Shown: positions 16,513 through 25,788 of the stretch, piece after piece
How positions within the stretch are numbered: the stretch's first letter is position 1
Layout of the letters: each line of letters starts with the position of its first letter
Assembly (NCBI GenBank): GCA_964515755.1
Contig: CAZEVK010000003.1
Location: 1-64,000, forward strand
Source: JAGVLN01 sp964515755
Lineage (GTDB): Bacteria > Pseudomonadota > Alphaproteobacteria > Rickettsiales > JABSSG01
Direction: 5' to 3'
DNA length: 64,000 nucleotides
Notes under the pieces: generated by a model
What the model saw: only the letters and a program-made list of their open reading frames with translations
Told to the model about the DNA's origin: nothing
Databases searched by the model: none
Translations under genes and position numbers: made by a program

Positions 16513-17964
16513 ATGACTGAAAACACAAAAATTACAGTATCTTACGGTGATGGCATTGGTCCTGAAATAATGGAAGCGACTTTGAGAATATTAAAAGATG
16601 CTGGGGCCAAAATATATATTGAAACTGTTGAGGTTGGTGCTGAGGTTTACAAAAGGGATAATACAACTGGAATATCAACTTCTGCTTGGGACTCTATTAA
16701 AACAACTAAAGTTATGCTTAAAAGTCCAATTACAACTCCTCAAGGAGGAGGTTACAAAAGTTTGAATGTTACTTTTAGAAAAACTCTAGGATTATATGTT
16801 AATCTTCGCCCTTGTATTGCATATGCGCCATATATTTCAACACAACATCCAAATTTGGATATTGTTATTGTTAGGGAGAACGAAGAAGATTTATATGCTG
16901 GCATTGAATATAGGCAAACGCACAATATGTATAAGTCTTTGAAGCTTGTTACACGAACTGGTTGTGAAAAAATAATACGTTATGCATTTGAATATGCATT
17001 AAAAAATAATCGTAAGAAAGTAACTTGCTTTTCTAAAGATAATATTATGAAATTTACTGATGGAGTATTTCATAAAGTTTTTGATGAAGTAAGACAAGAA
17101 TATTCAACTTTAGAAAGCGATCATTATATAGTGGATATTGGTTCAGCAAAGCTTGCTAGTAAGCCAGAGATTTTTGACGTGATAGTAACATCTAATTTAT
17201 ATGGAGATATTATTTCTGATATTATTGCAGAAACTTCTGGATCTGTTGGTTTAGCTGGATCTGCAAATATTGGAAATGGTTATGCAATGTTTGAAGCTGT
17301 ACATGGTTCTGCTCCTGATATTGCTGGTAAGGATATAGCTAATCCATCTGGTATACTAAATGCTTCTATAATGATGTTATTACATATTGGTCAACCAAAA
17401 ATAGCTGCTCTAATACAAAATGCCTGGCTAAAGACCTTAGAAGATGGAGTTCATACAGCTGATATTTATAATGAAAAAATTAGTACTAAAAAAGTTGGAA
17501 CTAAAGAATTTGCTAGTGAAGTTATTAAAAGACTTGGCCAAAAACCAATAAAAATTAAAGAAAATTCTTATGCTGAAGTAAAGGAAAAAGTAGTCGAGTA
17601 TCAACCCACCATTAATATGAAAGAGAAGAAGTTTTTGGTTGGCGTTGATGTTTATCTTGATTGGCAAGGTGATGATATTAATTCTTTAGCAAAGCAAATT
17701 AAAAATATAGCTGATGGTGAGCTTAAATTACAAATGATTTCTTCAAAAGGTTTAAAAATTTGGCCAGTTAATATTACGAATAAAATTGATGGTGATTATT
17801 TTAGTTTAAGATTTGTACCTGATAATCATGAGAAAATTACCACTCACCAAGAAGTGGTTTACTTGCTAAATAAGATGTTAGCTATTGATTTAGACTTTGT
17901 CCAAATAGAGAATTTATATAGTTTTGATGACAAACTTGGGTTTTCGTTATCTCAAGGTGAATAA
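16513..17964 (+). CDS. icd: isocitrate dehydrogenase, long form with C-terminal extension
   Basis: Icd oxidatively decarboxylates isocitrate to 2-oxoglutarate in the TCA cycle, most likely with NADP. The substrate-binding residues are in place: Ser83 and Asn85 with Arg89 (SLNVTFRK), Arg99 and Arg121. The protein has 483 residues: a catalytic core to about 345 and then a ~140-residue C-terminal region. This long architecture is shared with Rickettsia and Thermus-type enzymes and differs from the 416-residue E. coli form. It ends 2 bases from the end of convergent topA. Confidence 0.95.
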   Translation: MTENTKITVSYGDGIGPEIMEATLRILKDAGAKIYIETVEVGAEVYKRDNTTGISTSAWDSIKTTKVMLKSPITTPQGGGYKSLNVTFRKTLGLYVNLRPCIAYAPYISTQHPNLDIVIVRENEEDLYAGIEYRQTHNMYKSLKLVTRTGCEKIIRYAFEYALKNNRKKVTCFSKDNIMKFTDGVFHKVFDEVRQEYSTLESDHYIVDIGSAKLASKPEIFDVIVTSNLYGDIISDIIAETSGSVGLAGSANIGNGYAMFEAVHGSAPDIAGKDIANPSGILNASIMMLLHIGQPKIAALIQNAWLKTLEDGVHTADIYNEKISTKKVGTKEFASEVIKRLGQKPIKIKENSYAEVKEKVVEYQPTINMKEKKFLVGVDVYLDWQGDDINSLAKQIKNIADGELKLQMISSKGLKIWPVNITNKIDGDYFSLRFVPDNHEKITTHQEVVYLLNKMLAIDLDFVQIENLYSFDDKLGFSLSQGE

Positions 17965-17966
17965 AT

Positions 17967-20477
17967 TTATTTATTCAAATGTTTAGTAACTAGCTCTTGA
18001 GCCTGTTCAGGGGTTATTTCCATTGGATCCAGATTCTTAGGAGCGCTAATATTAGTTTTGCCATATTTTATATATGGCCCATATCTTCCTTTGTACACAA
18101 CAATTTCGGTGCCTTTAAAATCGCCTAAAGATTTTAAAGCAGAGCTTCCGGTAGACTTTTTATCTTGGCTAAGTATTAATTCAGCGGCAATTGTATCAAT
18201 TGTGAATACATCTTCTTGATTTACTAAAGAAGCATATTTTCCATCATGATTGACGAATGCACCAAATTTTCCAATTCCTGCAGTAATTATTTTACTTGTG
18301 ACTGAATGTTTACCAACATTGCGCGGTAAGGATAATAAGTCTAAAGCTACTTTCAAATCTAAGTTATCTATATTAATGAATTTTGGAATAGATGAGCGTT
18401 TTGGCTTATTCTTTTTATCGCCATCTTGTCCTAGTTGAATGTAAAAGCCATAAGGCCCTTTTTTTAGCAATATCTCTATGCCATCAGCATTTTTACCAAT
18501 CTCTATATTTTCAACATGATTTTCTATATATCTATTGTTTTGATCTTCCTCTGAATTTGCAATATATATTTTATGCGTATATTTACACTCAGGATAATTT
18601 GAGCATCCAACGAAAGGACCAAACTTACCAATTTTTAAACCTAGAACACCATTTGCACAAGATGGACATTTTTTTGGGTCAACGTCGCTATCTGCATTTT
18701 TAGGAAAAATATGTTCTGCAACTAATGGTTCTAGCTCATTGATTACATGAGTGATATCATGTTTTTGAACTTCTTCTATGTTATGATTAAAATTTGACCA
18801 GAATTCTTGTAGCAATTTTTTCCATTGTATTTGTCCATCAGAAACTTTATCTAGCTTTTCTTCTAAATCAGCAGTGAAGCCATATTCAACGTATTTTTTA
18901 AAAAATATAATTAAGAATGCTGTAACTAAGCGGCCACGTTCTTCAGGTAAGAAGCGTTTTTTATCTAATATAACATAATTACGTTCCTGCAATACAGAAA
19001 TTATAGAAGCATAAGTAGATGGTCTACCTATACCAAGTTCTTCCAGTTTTTTTACTAAACTAGCTTCACTATATCTTGGCGGAGGCTCTGTAGCATGCTG
19101 GCTTGATAACACTTCATTTAATGAAAGTTTTTCGCCTTCGCTTAATGGTGGTAGAGCAAGATTTTCTTCTTCTTCTGAGTCATCAAGATTTTCTTTGTAT
19201 AAGCGATAAAAGCCATCAAAAACCATGGTAGAACCAGTTGCACGTAAAACAGCATAATTATCATTTGTAACGATATTAGCACCTACAAGATCAATTAAAG
19301 CATTTTCCATTTGGCAAGCTACTGTTCTTTTCCAAATTAACTCATAAAGGCGCTGTTGATCAGATTCTAAATATTGGGCAGTAACTTTTGGAATTAAATT
19401 GATATTGGTTGGTCTAATAGCTTCATGCGCTTCTTGAGCATTTTTTGCCTTAGTCTTATAAATTCTGATACTTTCTGGCAAATATTGTTTACCAAATTCT
19501 TTTTCAATAAATTCCCTGGTACTTGTAACTGAGTCTGCAGATAATTGCGTACCATCTGTACGCATATATGTAATTAAACCTATACTTTCTCCATCTATAG
19601 ATACACCTTCGTACAATTTTTGTGCAACCTGCATTGTTTTTTTTGCACTAAAGCCAAGCTTACGTGAAGCTTCTTGTTGTAAAGACGATGTAATAAAAGG
19701 AGGATATGGGTTACGTTTTTGCTGTTTTTTTTCAATATCATTTACAGTATATTGCTTTTCTTTTAGCTGGCTGACTACCTTATTAACTTCATCTTGATTA
19801 GCAAAATGAAATTTTTCTAATTTTTTAGAATGAAGATGAGTAAGTGTTGCCCAAAATTGATTTTTAATTGTATTAGAGAAATTGCATTTTACTTTCCAAT
19901 AATCTTGACTAGTAAATCTATCAATCTCATCTTCTCGTTCGCAGATCAATCTTAAAGCTACTGATTGCACGCGACCAGCAGACTTACTTCCTGGTAGTTT
20001 ACGCCACAAAACTGGAGAAAGGTTAAAGCCTACCAGATAATCTAATGCTCTTCTAGCTTGTTGTGCATTGACTAAATCAGTATCGATATCTCGTGGATGT
20101 TCAATTGCTTCTTGTACAGATTTTTTAGTAATTTCGTGGAAAACAATTCTTTTGATTTCCGTATTATTGATTAATGCTTTTTTTGCTTTTAATACTTCAA
20201 CTATATGCCAAGCGATTGCTTCTCCTTCTCTATCTGGGTCACTTGCAAGGTAGATTTTTTTTGCGTTTTTAGCAGCACTAACTATTTCTTTTACATGTTT
20301 AATAGCTTTATCATTTATTTCATAGTCCATAGCAAAATCTTCCTCTGGTCGTACAGAACCATTACGTGAGGGTAAATCTCTAATATGGCCAAAAGATGAG
20401 ATAACCTTATAGCCAGATCCTAGGTATTTATTTATTGTTTTTGCTTTAGTTGGTGACTCAACTATGACTAAATTCAT
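17967..20477 (-). CDS. topA: DNA topoisomerase I
   Basis: TopA is a type IA topoisomerase that relaxes negative supercoils. The TOPRIM domain starts at once (IVESPTKAK, Glu7) and includes DPDREGE. The active-site tyrosine is Tyr304 in GLITYMRTDG. After the core comes one four-cysteine zinc ribbon (CPSC…GCSNYPEC), and then C-terminal repeats with G-x-F/Y-G patterns that bind DNA. Length (836 aa) fits alphaproteobacteria. It starts 3 bases after dprA ends; the dprA-topA pair is a common proteobacterial arrangement. Confidence 0.97.
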   Translation of the reverse strand: MNLVIVESPTKAKTINKYLGSGYKVISSFGHIRDLPSRNGSVRPEEDFAMDYEINDKAIKHVKEIVSAAKNAKKIYLASDPDREGEAIAWHIVEVLKAKKALINNTEIKRIVFHEITKKSVQEAIEHPRDIDTDLVNAQQARRALDYLVGFNLSPVLWRKLPGSKSAGRVQSVALRLICEREDEIDRFTSQDYWKVKCNFSNTIKNQFWATLTHLHSKKLEKFHFANQDEVNKVVSQLKEKQYTVNDIEKKQQKRNPYPPFITSSLQQEASRKLGFSAKKTMQVAQKLYEGVSIDGESIGLITYMRTDGTQLSADSVTSTREFIEKEFGKQYLPESIRIYKTKAKNAQEAHEAIRPTNINLIPKVTAQYLESDQQRLYELIWKRTVACQMENALIDLVGANIVTNDNYAVLRATGSTMVFDGFYRLYKENLDDSEEEENLALPPLSEGEKLSLNEVLSSQHATEPPPRYSEASLVKKLEELGIGRPSTYASIISVLQERNYVILDKKRFLPEERGRLVTAFLIIFFKKYVEYGFTADLEEKLDKVSDGQIQWKKLLQEFWSNFNHNIEEVQKHDITHVINELEPLVAEHIFPKNADSDVDPKKCPSCANGVLGLKIGKFGPFVGCSNYPECKYTHKIYIANSEEDQNNRYIENHVENIEIGKNADGIEILLKKGPYGFYIQLGQDGDKKNKPKRSSIPKFINIDNLDLKVALDLLSLPRNVGKHSVTSKIITAGIGKFGAFVNHDGKYASLVNQEDVFTIDTIAAELILSQDKKSTGSSALKSLGDFKGTEIVVYKGRYGPYIKYGKTNISAPKNLDPMEITPEQAQELVTKHLNK

Positions 20478-20480
20478 TTA

Positions 20481-21608
20481 TTAACTCATTAAAGTTATAG
20501 TGTTATGGTTACCTTTAATTATTTTTCCTTTTAATTCAAGCTCTAGTATAGCTATTTGAATAACATCGACAGATAAATTATGCCTAATTATCAAATCTTC
20601 TATTACAGTAGGTGAAAAGCCTATGCTTGATAAGATTAAATCCTGTATATGATCAATATCTTGTTTGACTTCGCATGATTCTTTCGGTAAATCTTTATCA
20701 TGTGTCTCTATATTTAGCAAATCTAATTGCTTAGTTCTATTATATTTTAAATGTTCAAAAATATCTTCTGCTGATTCAATTAAAATTGCTCCTTCTTTAA
20801 GCAAGTGATTAGTACCACTATAACGATAATCTAGAGGAAATTCGGGAACAGCAAAAACATTTCTTCCTTGTTCTGCAGCAAACCTAGCGGTAATTAAAGA
20901 TCCTGATTTAAGGTTTGCTTCCATTATTAAGGTGCCCATACATAATACTGATATAATACGATTGCGCTGGGGAAAGCTTTTAGCACTTGGCCTTATACCG
21001 TAAGGATTTTCTGCGATTAATAGTCCTTTTTCTGCTATTTCTTCAAATAATTTTTTGTTTTCTAAGGGGTAAATATTATCTATGCCTCCTGCAATAACAG
21101 CTATAGTACCGTTTATCACGCTACTTTTATGGGCGGCAGTGTTAATGCCTCTAGCTAAACCAGAAACTATGACTAAACCTGCTTGAGATAGCTCTTTAGC
21201 TATTTTGTGAATAAAGTTTAAACCATTTGTTGATGCATTGCGTGAACCAACTATTGCTATTGTATCTTGCTGAATCAATTCTTTTTTTTCAAGTATTGCT
21301 AAAAGTGGTGGGGGGTTTGATACAAGTTTAAGTAGATAGGGATAATCTTGCTCTTTGTAATGTAAAAATTGTGTGCCAAGCTTTTCTACTTGCTCTACTT
21401 CTCTTTGTATACCATCATTAGAAGCTAGTGTTATATTTTTGGTTTTTAAATTTATTGATGATAGCTCAGAAATTCTTTTAATGGCAGTTACTGCAGAGCC
21501 ATAATATTTAACAAAATTGTAGAAGGTTCTAATACCAATATTATTAGAACGAATTAACCTTAAACTTGGCAGCTTTTCTTCATTAGTAATTTTACTTTGA
21601 TTACTCAT
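20481..21608 (-). CDS. dprA: DNA-processing protein DprA
   Basis: DprA loads RecA onto incoming single-stranded DNA during natural transformation and recombination. The extended Rossmann fold shows GSRNAS at 121-126, SGLARGIN at 149-156, FPQRNRIIS at 212-220 and GSLITA at 236-241. A winged-helix domain closes the protein from about 320. An N-terminal helix-hairpin-like region precedes the fold. All key residues are present, so the gene looks functional even though its host is intracellular. It is directly upstream of topA. Confidence 0.94.
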   Translation of the reverse strand: MSNQSKITNEEKLPSLRLIRSNNIGIRTFYNFVKYYGSAVTAIKRISELSSINLKTKNITLASNDGIQREVEQVEKLGTQFLHYKEQDYPYLLKLVSNPPPLLAILEKKELIQQDTIAIVGSRNASTNGLNFIHKIAKELSQAGLVIVSGLARGINTAAHKSSVINGTIAVIAGGIDNIYPLENKKLFEEIAEKGLLIAENPYGIRPSAKSFPQRNRIISVLCMGTLIMEANLKSGSLITARFAAEQGRNVFAVPEFPLDYRYSGTNHLLKEGAILIESAEDIFEHLKYNRTKQLDLLNIETHDKDLPKESCEVKQDIDHIQDLILSSIGFSPTVIEDLIIRHNLSVDVIQIAILELELKGKIIKGNHNTITLMS

Positions 21609-21634
21609 ATATCTATTTCTAGATATAGATTTAA

Positions 21635-22237
21635 TTAAAGCTTTTCTGCATGTGTGTTAAGGTAATCTGCAACGCCCTCAGCACTTGGCTTCATACCATC
21701 TTGACCTTTTTGCCATCCAGCAGGGCATACTTCACCATGCTTTTCGAAGAAAATCAAAGCATCAACCATGCGAAGGGTATCATCAATGTTACGTCCTAGA
21801 GGTAAATCGTTTACTAGCTGGTGGCGCACTATGCTGTTTCCATCTATTAAAAAGGTTCCTCGTAATGCAATTGCTTCTTCAACCAACACATCATAACTAC
21901 GTGCGATACTCTTCGTTAAATCTGAAACTAATGGAAATTTAATTTGTCCAATACCACCTTTATTAATATGAGTATTTTTCCATGCAATATGACTAAAATG
22001 AGAATCTATGCTTATGCCAATTACTTTTGCTCCACGTGAAGCAAACTCTGTCAAGCGATTATTAAATGCGATAATTTCTGAAGGACAGACAAAAGTGAAG
22101 TCTAATGGGTAAAAAAACAATACTCCAATATTTCCATTTAGATATTGATGTAAAGAGAATTTATCCATAACCTCGTTATCTGGCATTACGGCTTTAGCAG
22201 TGAAATCTGGTGCTATTTTTCCAACAAGAACTGTCAT
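21635..22237 (-). CDS. 2-Cys peroxiredoxin (AhpC/TSA family)
   Basis: This thiol peroxidase removes hydrogen peroxide and organic peroxides. Peroxidatic Cys51 lies in PLDFTFVCPSE and resolving Cys172 in EVCPAGW, making it a typical 2-Cys enzyme (Prx1/AhpC type) of 200 residues. The C-terminal tail lacks a YF-type motif, which in the family usually means resistance to over-oxidation. A good AGGAG Shine-Dalgarno precedes the ATG. A perfect 20-bp palindrome lies about 38 bases upstream and could be an operator. It is divergent from tRNA-Met. Confidence 0.93.
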   Translation of the reverse strand: MTVLVGKIAPDFTAKAVMPDNEVMDKFSLHQYLNGNIGVLFFYPLDFTFVCPSEIIAFNNRLTEFASRGAKVIGISIDSHFSHIAWKNTHINKGGIGQIKFPLVSDLTKSIARSYDVLVEEAIALRGTFLIDGNSIVRHQLVNDLPLGRNIDDTLRMVDALIFFEKHGEVCPAGWQKGQDGMKPSAEGVADYLNTHAEKL

Positions 22238-22275
22238 ATAAAACTCCTAGTTACATTTGTTAAGTATATTTATCC

Positions 22276-22295
22276 TTAAAATAAGCTTATTTTAA
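22276..22295. promoter_or_regulatory. perfect 20-bp palindrome upstream of the peroxiredoxin gene
   Basis: TTAAAATAAG is followed at once by its reverse complement CTTATTTTAA. It lies about 38 bases before the peroxiredoxin ATG, where an operator would be expected. No regulator can be named from the sequence. Confidence 0.4.
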
Positions 22296-22382
22296 ATTAA
22301 GCGCAAGTGTTTTAATTTATTCTAATTATTTCAATTTTACATACTATTATTGCTAATTTTGGTCAGCTATTTGTAAAACAGT

Positions 22383-22412
22383 TTGACATCCAGGTTATCT
22401 ATAAGCTATAAA
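22383..22412 (+). promoter_or_regulatory. sigma-70 promoter of tRNA-Met
   Basis: TTGACA (22383-22388) is a perfect -35, and TATAAA (22407-22412) is a near-perfect -10 at an 18-base spacing. Transcription would start a few bases before the mature tRNA at 22423. Confidence 0.7.
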
Positions 22413-22422
22413 AATGGTAAGT

Positions 22423-22500
22423 GGCGAGGTAGCTCAGCTTGGTTAGAGCAGCGGAATCATAATCCGTTTGTCGGGGGTTCAAATCCCTCCCTCGCTACCA
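22423..22500 (+). tRNA. tRNA-Met (anticodon CAT)
   Basis: The 78-base sequence folds as a full cloverleaf: 7-bp acceptor stem (with a G-T pair at 1-72), D stem GCTC/GAGC, anticodon stem GCGGA/TCCGT with loop ATCATAA, 5-bp T stem with loop TTCAAAT, and an encoded CCA. The anticodon is CAT. The 1-72 pair and T-loop differ from an initiator tRNA, and the sequence resembles alphaproteobacterial elongator tRNA-Met. A tRNA-Ile with modified CAT cannot be fully excluded. It is followed 36 bases later by the glycosyltransferase gene. Confidence 0.95.
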
Positions 22501-22536
22501 GTGTCTTACGTATTGTAATGTCGAGCTGGTTTATTT

Positions 22537-23316
22537 ATGAAAAAAAAGAAATTGCCTCTGTCAGTATTTATTATCACTAAAAATGAAGAAGAAAGAATTA
22601 GCTATGCTTTAGAAAGTGTAAAGGATATTGCTGAGGAAATTATTGTAATTGATAGTGGCAGTGAAGATAAAACTCTTGATATAGCTAAAAAATTTGGTGC
22701 ACAAACTTTTTATAAAAAGTGGGAAGGGTATGGATTACAGAAAAAGTATGGTGAGAGTTTATGTAAGAATGACTGGATTTTGAATTTAGATGCTGACGAG
22801 GCTTTAAGTGTTCCTTTAAAGCAAGAAATAATCAGCCTTTTTACGAGCAGAAAAATTAGTAAATATTCAGGTTATATATTAGACATAAAGCTTATTTTAA
22901 AAAAAGAATCCGAGTTATCTTTTTTTTCTATTAATACTTTAGCAATTAGACTATACAATAAGAAATATGCCTCTTTTTCAGAGAGTACAGTACATGATTC
23001 AGTTATTGTAAAAGTTGGTAATGTACGTAGACTTAAAGGGAAAGTTTTTCATCGTTCTTTTAAATCGCTCGATCATGAATTAGATAAAATTAGTTTTTAC
23101 ACGTCAATGCAAGCGAAAGATTTATATAAAAAAGGAAAAAGACCAACTGCTTTAAGAATTATATTTGAGCCTTTTTTAGCTTTTATCAAAGCTTATTTTA
23201 TAAGAAAGTGGTGCTTTTATGGTTTTGCAGGAGTAGAGCAAGCATATATATACGGATATTCCAAACTAATAAGATTAATAAAAGCAAGAAATTTATTTGA
23301 AGAAAAAAATAAATAG
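22537..23316 (+). CDS. family 2 glycosyltransferase, KdtX/WaaE-like
   Basis: This enzyme is predicted to transfer a sugar from an NDP-sugar to lipopolysaccharide core or another surface glycan on the cytosolic face of the membrane. The GT-A fold begins at residue 8 (SVFIITKNEEERI), with IDSGSEDKT at 38-46 and the metal-binding DADE at 85-88. The WEGYGLQK and HRSFK segments are typical of the KdtX/WaaE group. Length (259 aa) is normal. It lies 36 bases after tRNA-Met, probably on the tRNA transcript, and just before a SemiSWEET gene. Confidence 0.88.
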   Translation: MKKKKLPLSVFIITKNEEERISYALESVKDIAEEIIVIDSGSEDKTLDIAKKFGAQTFYKKWEGYGLQKKYGESLCKNDWILNLDADEALSVPLKQEIISLFTSRKISKYSGYILDIKLILKKESELSFFSINTLAIRLYNKKYASFSESTVHDSVIVKVGNVRRLKGKVFHRSFKSLDHELDKISFYTSMQAKDLYKKGKRPTALRIIFEPFLAFIKAYFIRKWCFYGFAGVEQAYIYGYSKLIRLIKARNLFEEKNK

Positions 23317-23329
23317 GGATGATTTAATT

Positions 23330-23611
23330 ATGAATGAAGAAAAGGAATCTAATGTCAGACGGTTTTATTCTATCTATATGATTTTTATCGGCATTTTTGG
23401 TCAACTTGTTTTCTTTGCACAAGCATATAAAATTTTTACTACAAAACATGCTACAGACGTTTCTATAATTGGGTTTACTGCTGGTTTAGTTTCAGTAACT
23501 AGTTGGTTAATATACGGTATTTTACTAAAAGACAAGCCCCTTATTATTGCTAATGGTGTGGCGTGTTTAGGTGCTTTAGCTGCATTAGTTGGAATAATTA
23601 TTTATGGCTAG
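23330..23611 (+). CDS. SemiSWEET sugar transporter (MtN3/PQ-loop family)
   Basis: This 93-residue membrane protein has three helices and the single triple-helix bundle of bacterial SemiSWEETs, which dimerise to pass small sugars across the inner membrane. The first helix has the pattern with a glutamine-led loop (FFAQAYKIFTTK), and TDVSIIGF and SWLIYGILLKD follow as in the family. The ATG at 23330 is preferred; an upstream start at 23297 would add 11 polar residues overlapping the glycosyltransferase gene. It overlaps the convergent PAP2 gene by 14 bases at its 3' end. Substrate is unknown. Confidence 0.82.
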   Translation: MNEEKESNVRRFYSIYMIFIGIFGQLVFFAQAYKIFTTKHATDVSIIGFTAGLVSVTSWLIYGILLKDKPLIIANGVACLGALAALVGIIIYG

Positions 23612-24284
23612 AAGCTTTATTTTTATTATAAATTAACTTGTGACTTATAAATGCAAAATAATTTACTAAAATAAAAGAAAATAACACATCACTTAGAAAA
23701 TGCTTAGATAGTGTTAGCCTACAATAGCTTATTATCAGACCAACCAAAATACCTATTACAAAAGATAATTTTAGATTTTTAGTTAAAACGAAGATTATAG
23801 GGAAAATCAAAAATCCTGCAGCTGCGTCGCCAGATGGAAAAGAACAATTACTAACGCACGAATTAGCAGTTTTCCAGAGTCCAATGTATATGTTTTCTCC
23901 ACCGAAATTATCTATTGTATATGGTCTTGGTCTATTAAATGTATTTTTTATCAACTCGACCATAAGTCCAGCTATAATTGCGGCATTGAAAAATAAAAAT
24001 ACAAAATTCTGTTTATATTTTTGATAATGAGTAGTTAAAAAGTTTATTTTATCTTTCTTTATGTAAAAGTACCCAATAAAGGCTAATATGCCGTTTATTA
24101 TAACAATAGTTGCTGCTAAATATGCAATTAAATTTACTGCTATTCTATTAAAATCTTTGCAGTATGAATTACTATTAAGCAATAAACTAGTTGATTCTAA
24201 GTCGATTTCTTGGAATTTTATAAAAGTAAAAGAGTACAATAGTATTATTATTAAGAATATATAATTTATAGTTCTTATTTTCAT
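23598..24284 (-). CDS. PAP2-family membrane phosphatase with altered second motif
   Basis: This is a polytopic membrane phosphatase of the PAP2 family, likely acting on a lipid phosphate such as undecaprenyl or phosphatidylglycerol phosphate, or lipid A. Motif 1 (K113…RPRP 118-121) and motif 3 (R189…H195…D199) are present. Motif 2 reads PSGD at 150-153 instead of PSGH, so the histidine that normally acts as general acid is an aspartate. Five or six helices are visible over 228 residues. It is 18 bases downstream of miaB and converges with the SemiSWEET gene. Confidence 0.8.
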   Translation of the reverse strand: MKIRTINYIFLIIILLYSFTFIKFQEIDLESTSLLLNSNSYCKDFNRIAVNLIAYLAATIVIINGILAFIGYFYIKKDKINFLTTHYQKYKQNFVFLFFNAAIIAGLMVELIKNTFNRPRPYTIDNFGGENIYIGLWKTANSCVSNCSFPSGDAAAGFLIFPIIFVLTKNLKLSFVIGILVGLIISYCRLTLSKHFLSDVLFSFILVNYFAFISHKLIYNKNKASSHK

Positions 24285-24302
24285 GTAAATATTTAGCTAG
24301 AT

Positions 24303-25634
24303 TTAGGATACAATGCCTCCAAGGCTATTTGTAAGTAATTCATTAACATCAACATTTACAACTTTTCCTAAATATTGGCTAACGTTATTAACATGCACTG
24401 CTTGCATATATTGACTCCTTCCAGTGGTTTGATTCGCATGTCTACCAGGTTTTTCGAGTAATACTTCCAATTTCTTTCCAATAAAGCTTTTATTAAAAGC
24501 ATTTTGTTGTTCCAAAATCAAGTTTTGTAGAATTTGTAGGCGTGCATTTTTTACATCTTCTGGTAATTGTGTCATCATAGATGCAGGAGTTCCTGGTCTA
24601 GGACTATATTTAAATGAATAAGCCTGAGCATACCCTACTTCTTTTACTATTTGCAAAGTGTCGGCAAAGTCTTTTTCGGTTTCTCCCGGATAGCCTACAA
24701 TAAAGTCTGAAGAGAAAGATATATCTGATCTTGCTAATTTTAGTTTATTAATAATTTCAAGATACTGCTCAACAGTATGTTTGCGGTTCATGTCTTTAAG
24801 CATTATATTTGAACCTGACTGAATTGGTAAATGTAAAAATGGCATTAATTTTGCTTCCGATCCATGTGCATCAATTAAATCTTCAGTCATGTCATTAGGG
24901 TGTGAAGTAGTATATCTAATTCTTTTAATTGATTCTATGTTAGCAATATATTTAATTAAAGAAGCTAAAGAATGTATCTTACCTTGACTATCTAAGCCAT
25001 GATAAGCATTAACATTTTGTCCAAGTAATGTAATTTCTGCACTACCAAGTGATGATAATTGTAATGCTTCACGATATATTTTTTCTATTGGTCTTGAAAA
25101 TTCAGAACCGCGAGTATATGGCACTACACAGAATTTACAGAATTTATCACACCCTTCTTGAATAGATAGGAACGCGGAAACACCTTGTTTGTTCATTGAC
25201 TCTGGTAATAAATCGAATTTCTTTTCTTCTATGAAACTTAGCTCAATGAGGTGTTTTTTCTTACGCATTAACTCTGCCATGAGTTCTGGTAAAGTATGAT
25301 ATGATTGGGGGCCAACGACAATATCAACCCAAGGAGACCTTTTAAAGATTTCTTCTCCTTCTGCTTGACCAACACAACCAGCAACGGCAATAATCATTTC
25401 TTGATCTTTATCATTTTTACGTGCAGCCTTGAATTTACGAATTCTGCCAAGCTCAGAATATACCTTTTCCGCCGCTTTTTCTCGAATGTGACATGTATTT
25501 AATACTACCATATCAGCGTTTTCAATAGTTTCAGTAATCTGATACCCAAATGGTTTTAATACATCACCTATACGAATTGAATCATAGACGTTCATTTGAC
25601 AACCATAGGTTTTAATAAATAAGTTTTTCTGCAT
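24303..25634 (-). CDS. miaB: tRNA-2-methylthio-N6-dimethylallyladenosine synthase
   Basis: MiaB adds a methylthio group to i6A37 of tRNAs that read codons starting with U. The N-terminal domain binds one iron-sulphur cluster through Cys12, Cys48 and Cys87. The radical-SAM cluster is bound by Cys162, Cys166 and Cys169 (CDKFCKFC). A C-terminal TRAM domain covers about 375-440. Length (443 aa) is standard and all ligands are present. It is upstream of the PAP2 gene on the same strand. Confidence 0.96.
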   Translation of the reverse strand: MQKNLFIKTYGCQMNVYDSIRIGDVLKPFGYQITETIENADMVVLNTCHIREKAAEKVYSELGRIRKFKAARKNDKDQEMIIAVAGCVGQAEGEEIFKRSPWVDIVVGPQSYHTLPELMAELMRKKKHLIELSFIEEKKFDLLPESMNKQGVSAFLSIQEGCDKFCKFCVVPYTRGSEFSRPIEKIYREALQLSSLGSAEITLLGQNVNAYHGLDSQGKIHSLASLIKYIANIESIKRIRYTTSHPNDMTEDLIDAHGSEAKLMPFLHLPIQSGSNIMLKDMNRKHTVEQYLEIINKLKLARSDISFSSDFIVGYPGETEKDFADTLQIVKEVGYAQAYSFKYSPRPGTPASMMTQLPEDVKNARLQILQNLILEQQNAFNKSFIGKKLEVLLEKPGRHANQTTGRSQYMQAVHVNNVSQYLGKVVNVDVNELLTNSLGGIVS

Positions 25635-25788
25635 ACTCTGTGTTTTATTCTTATATTATCTTGAATTATATTTATAATTGTTTTTCAACAGGTTACACTT
25701 AGATATTCAAAATTTATACTCCTATTTGATAGTCTAAAATTAGAATTTGGATGGAACCATTCTTATTAGCATAATTTTAGATAATTTG

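Noticed and set aside
17437..17667. Minus-strand frame inside icd rich in Phe, Asn and Ile.
   Set aside because: It is antisense to well-conserved icd codons and has low complexity.
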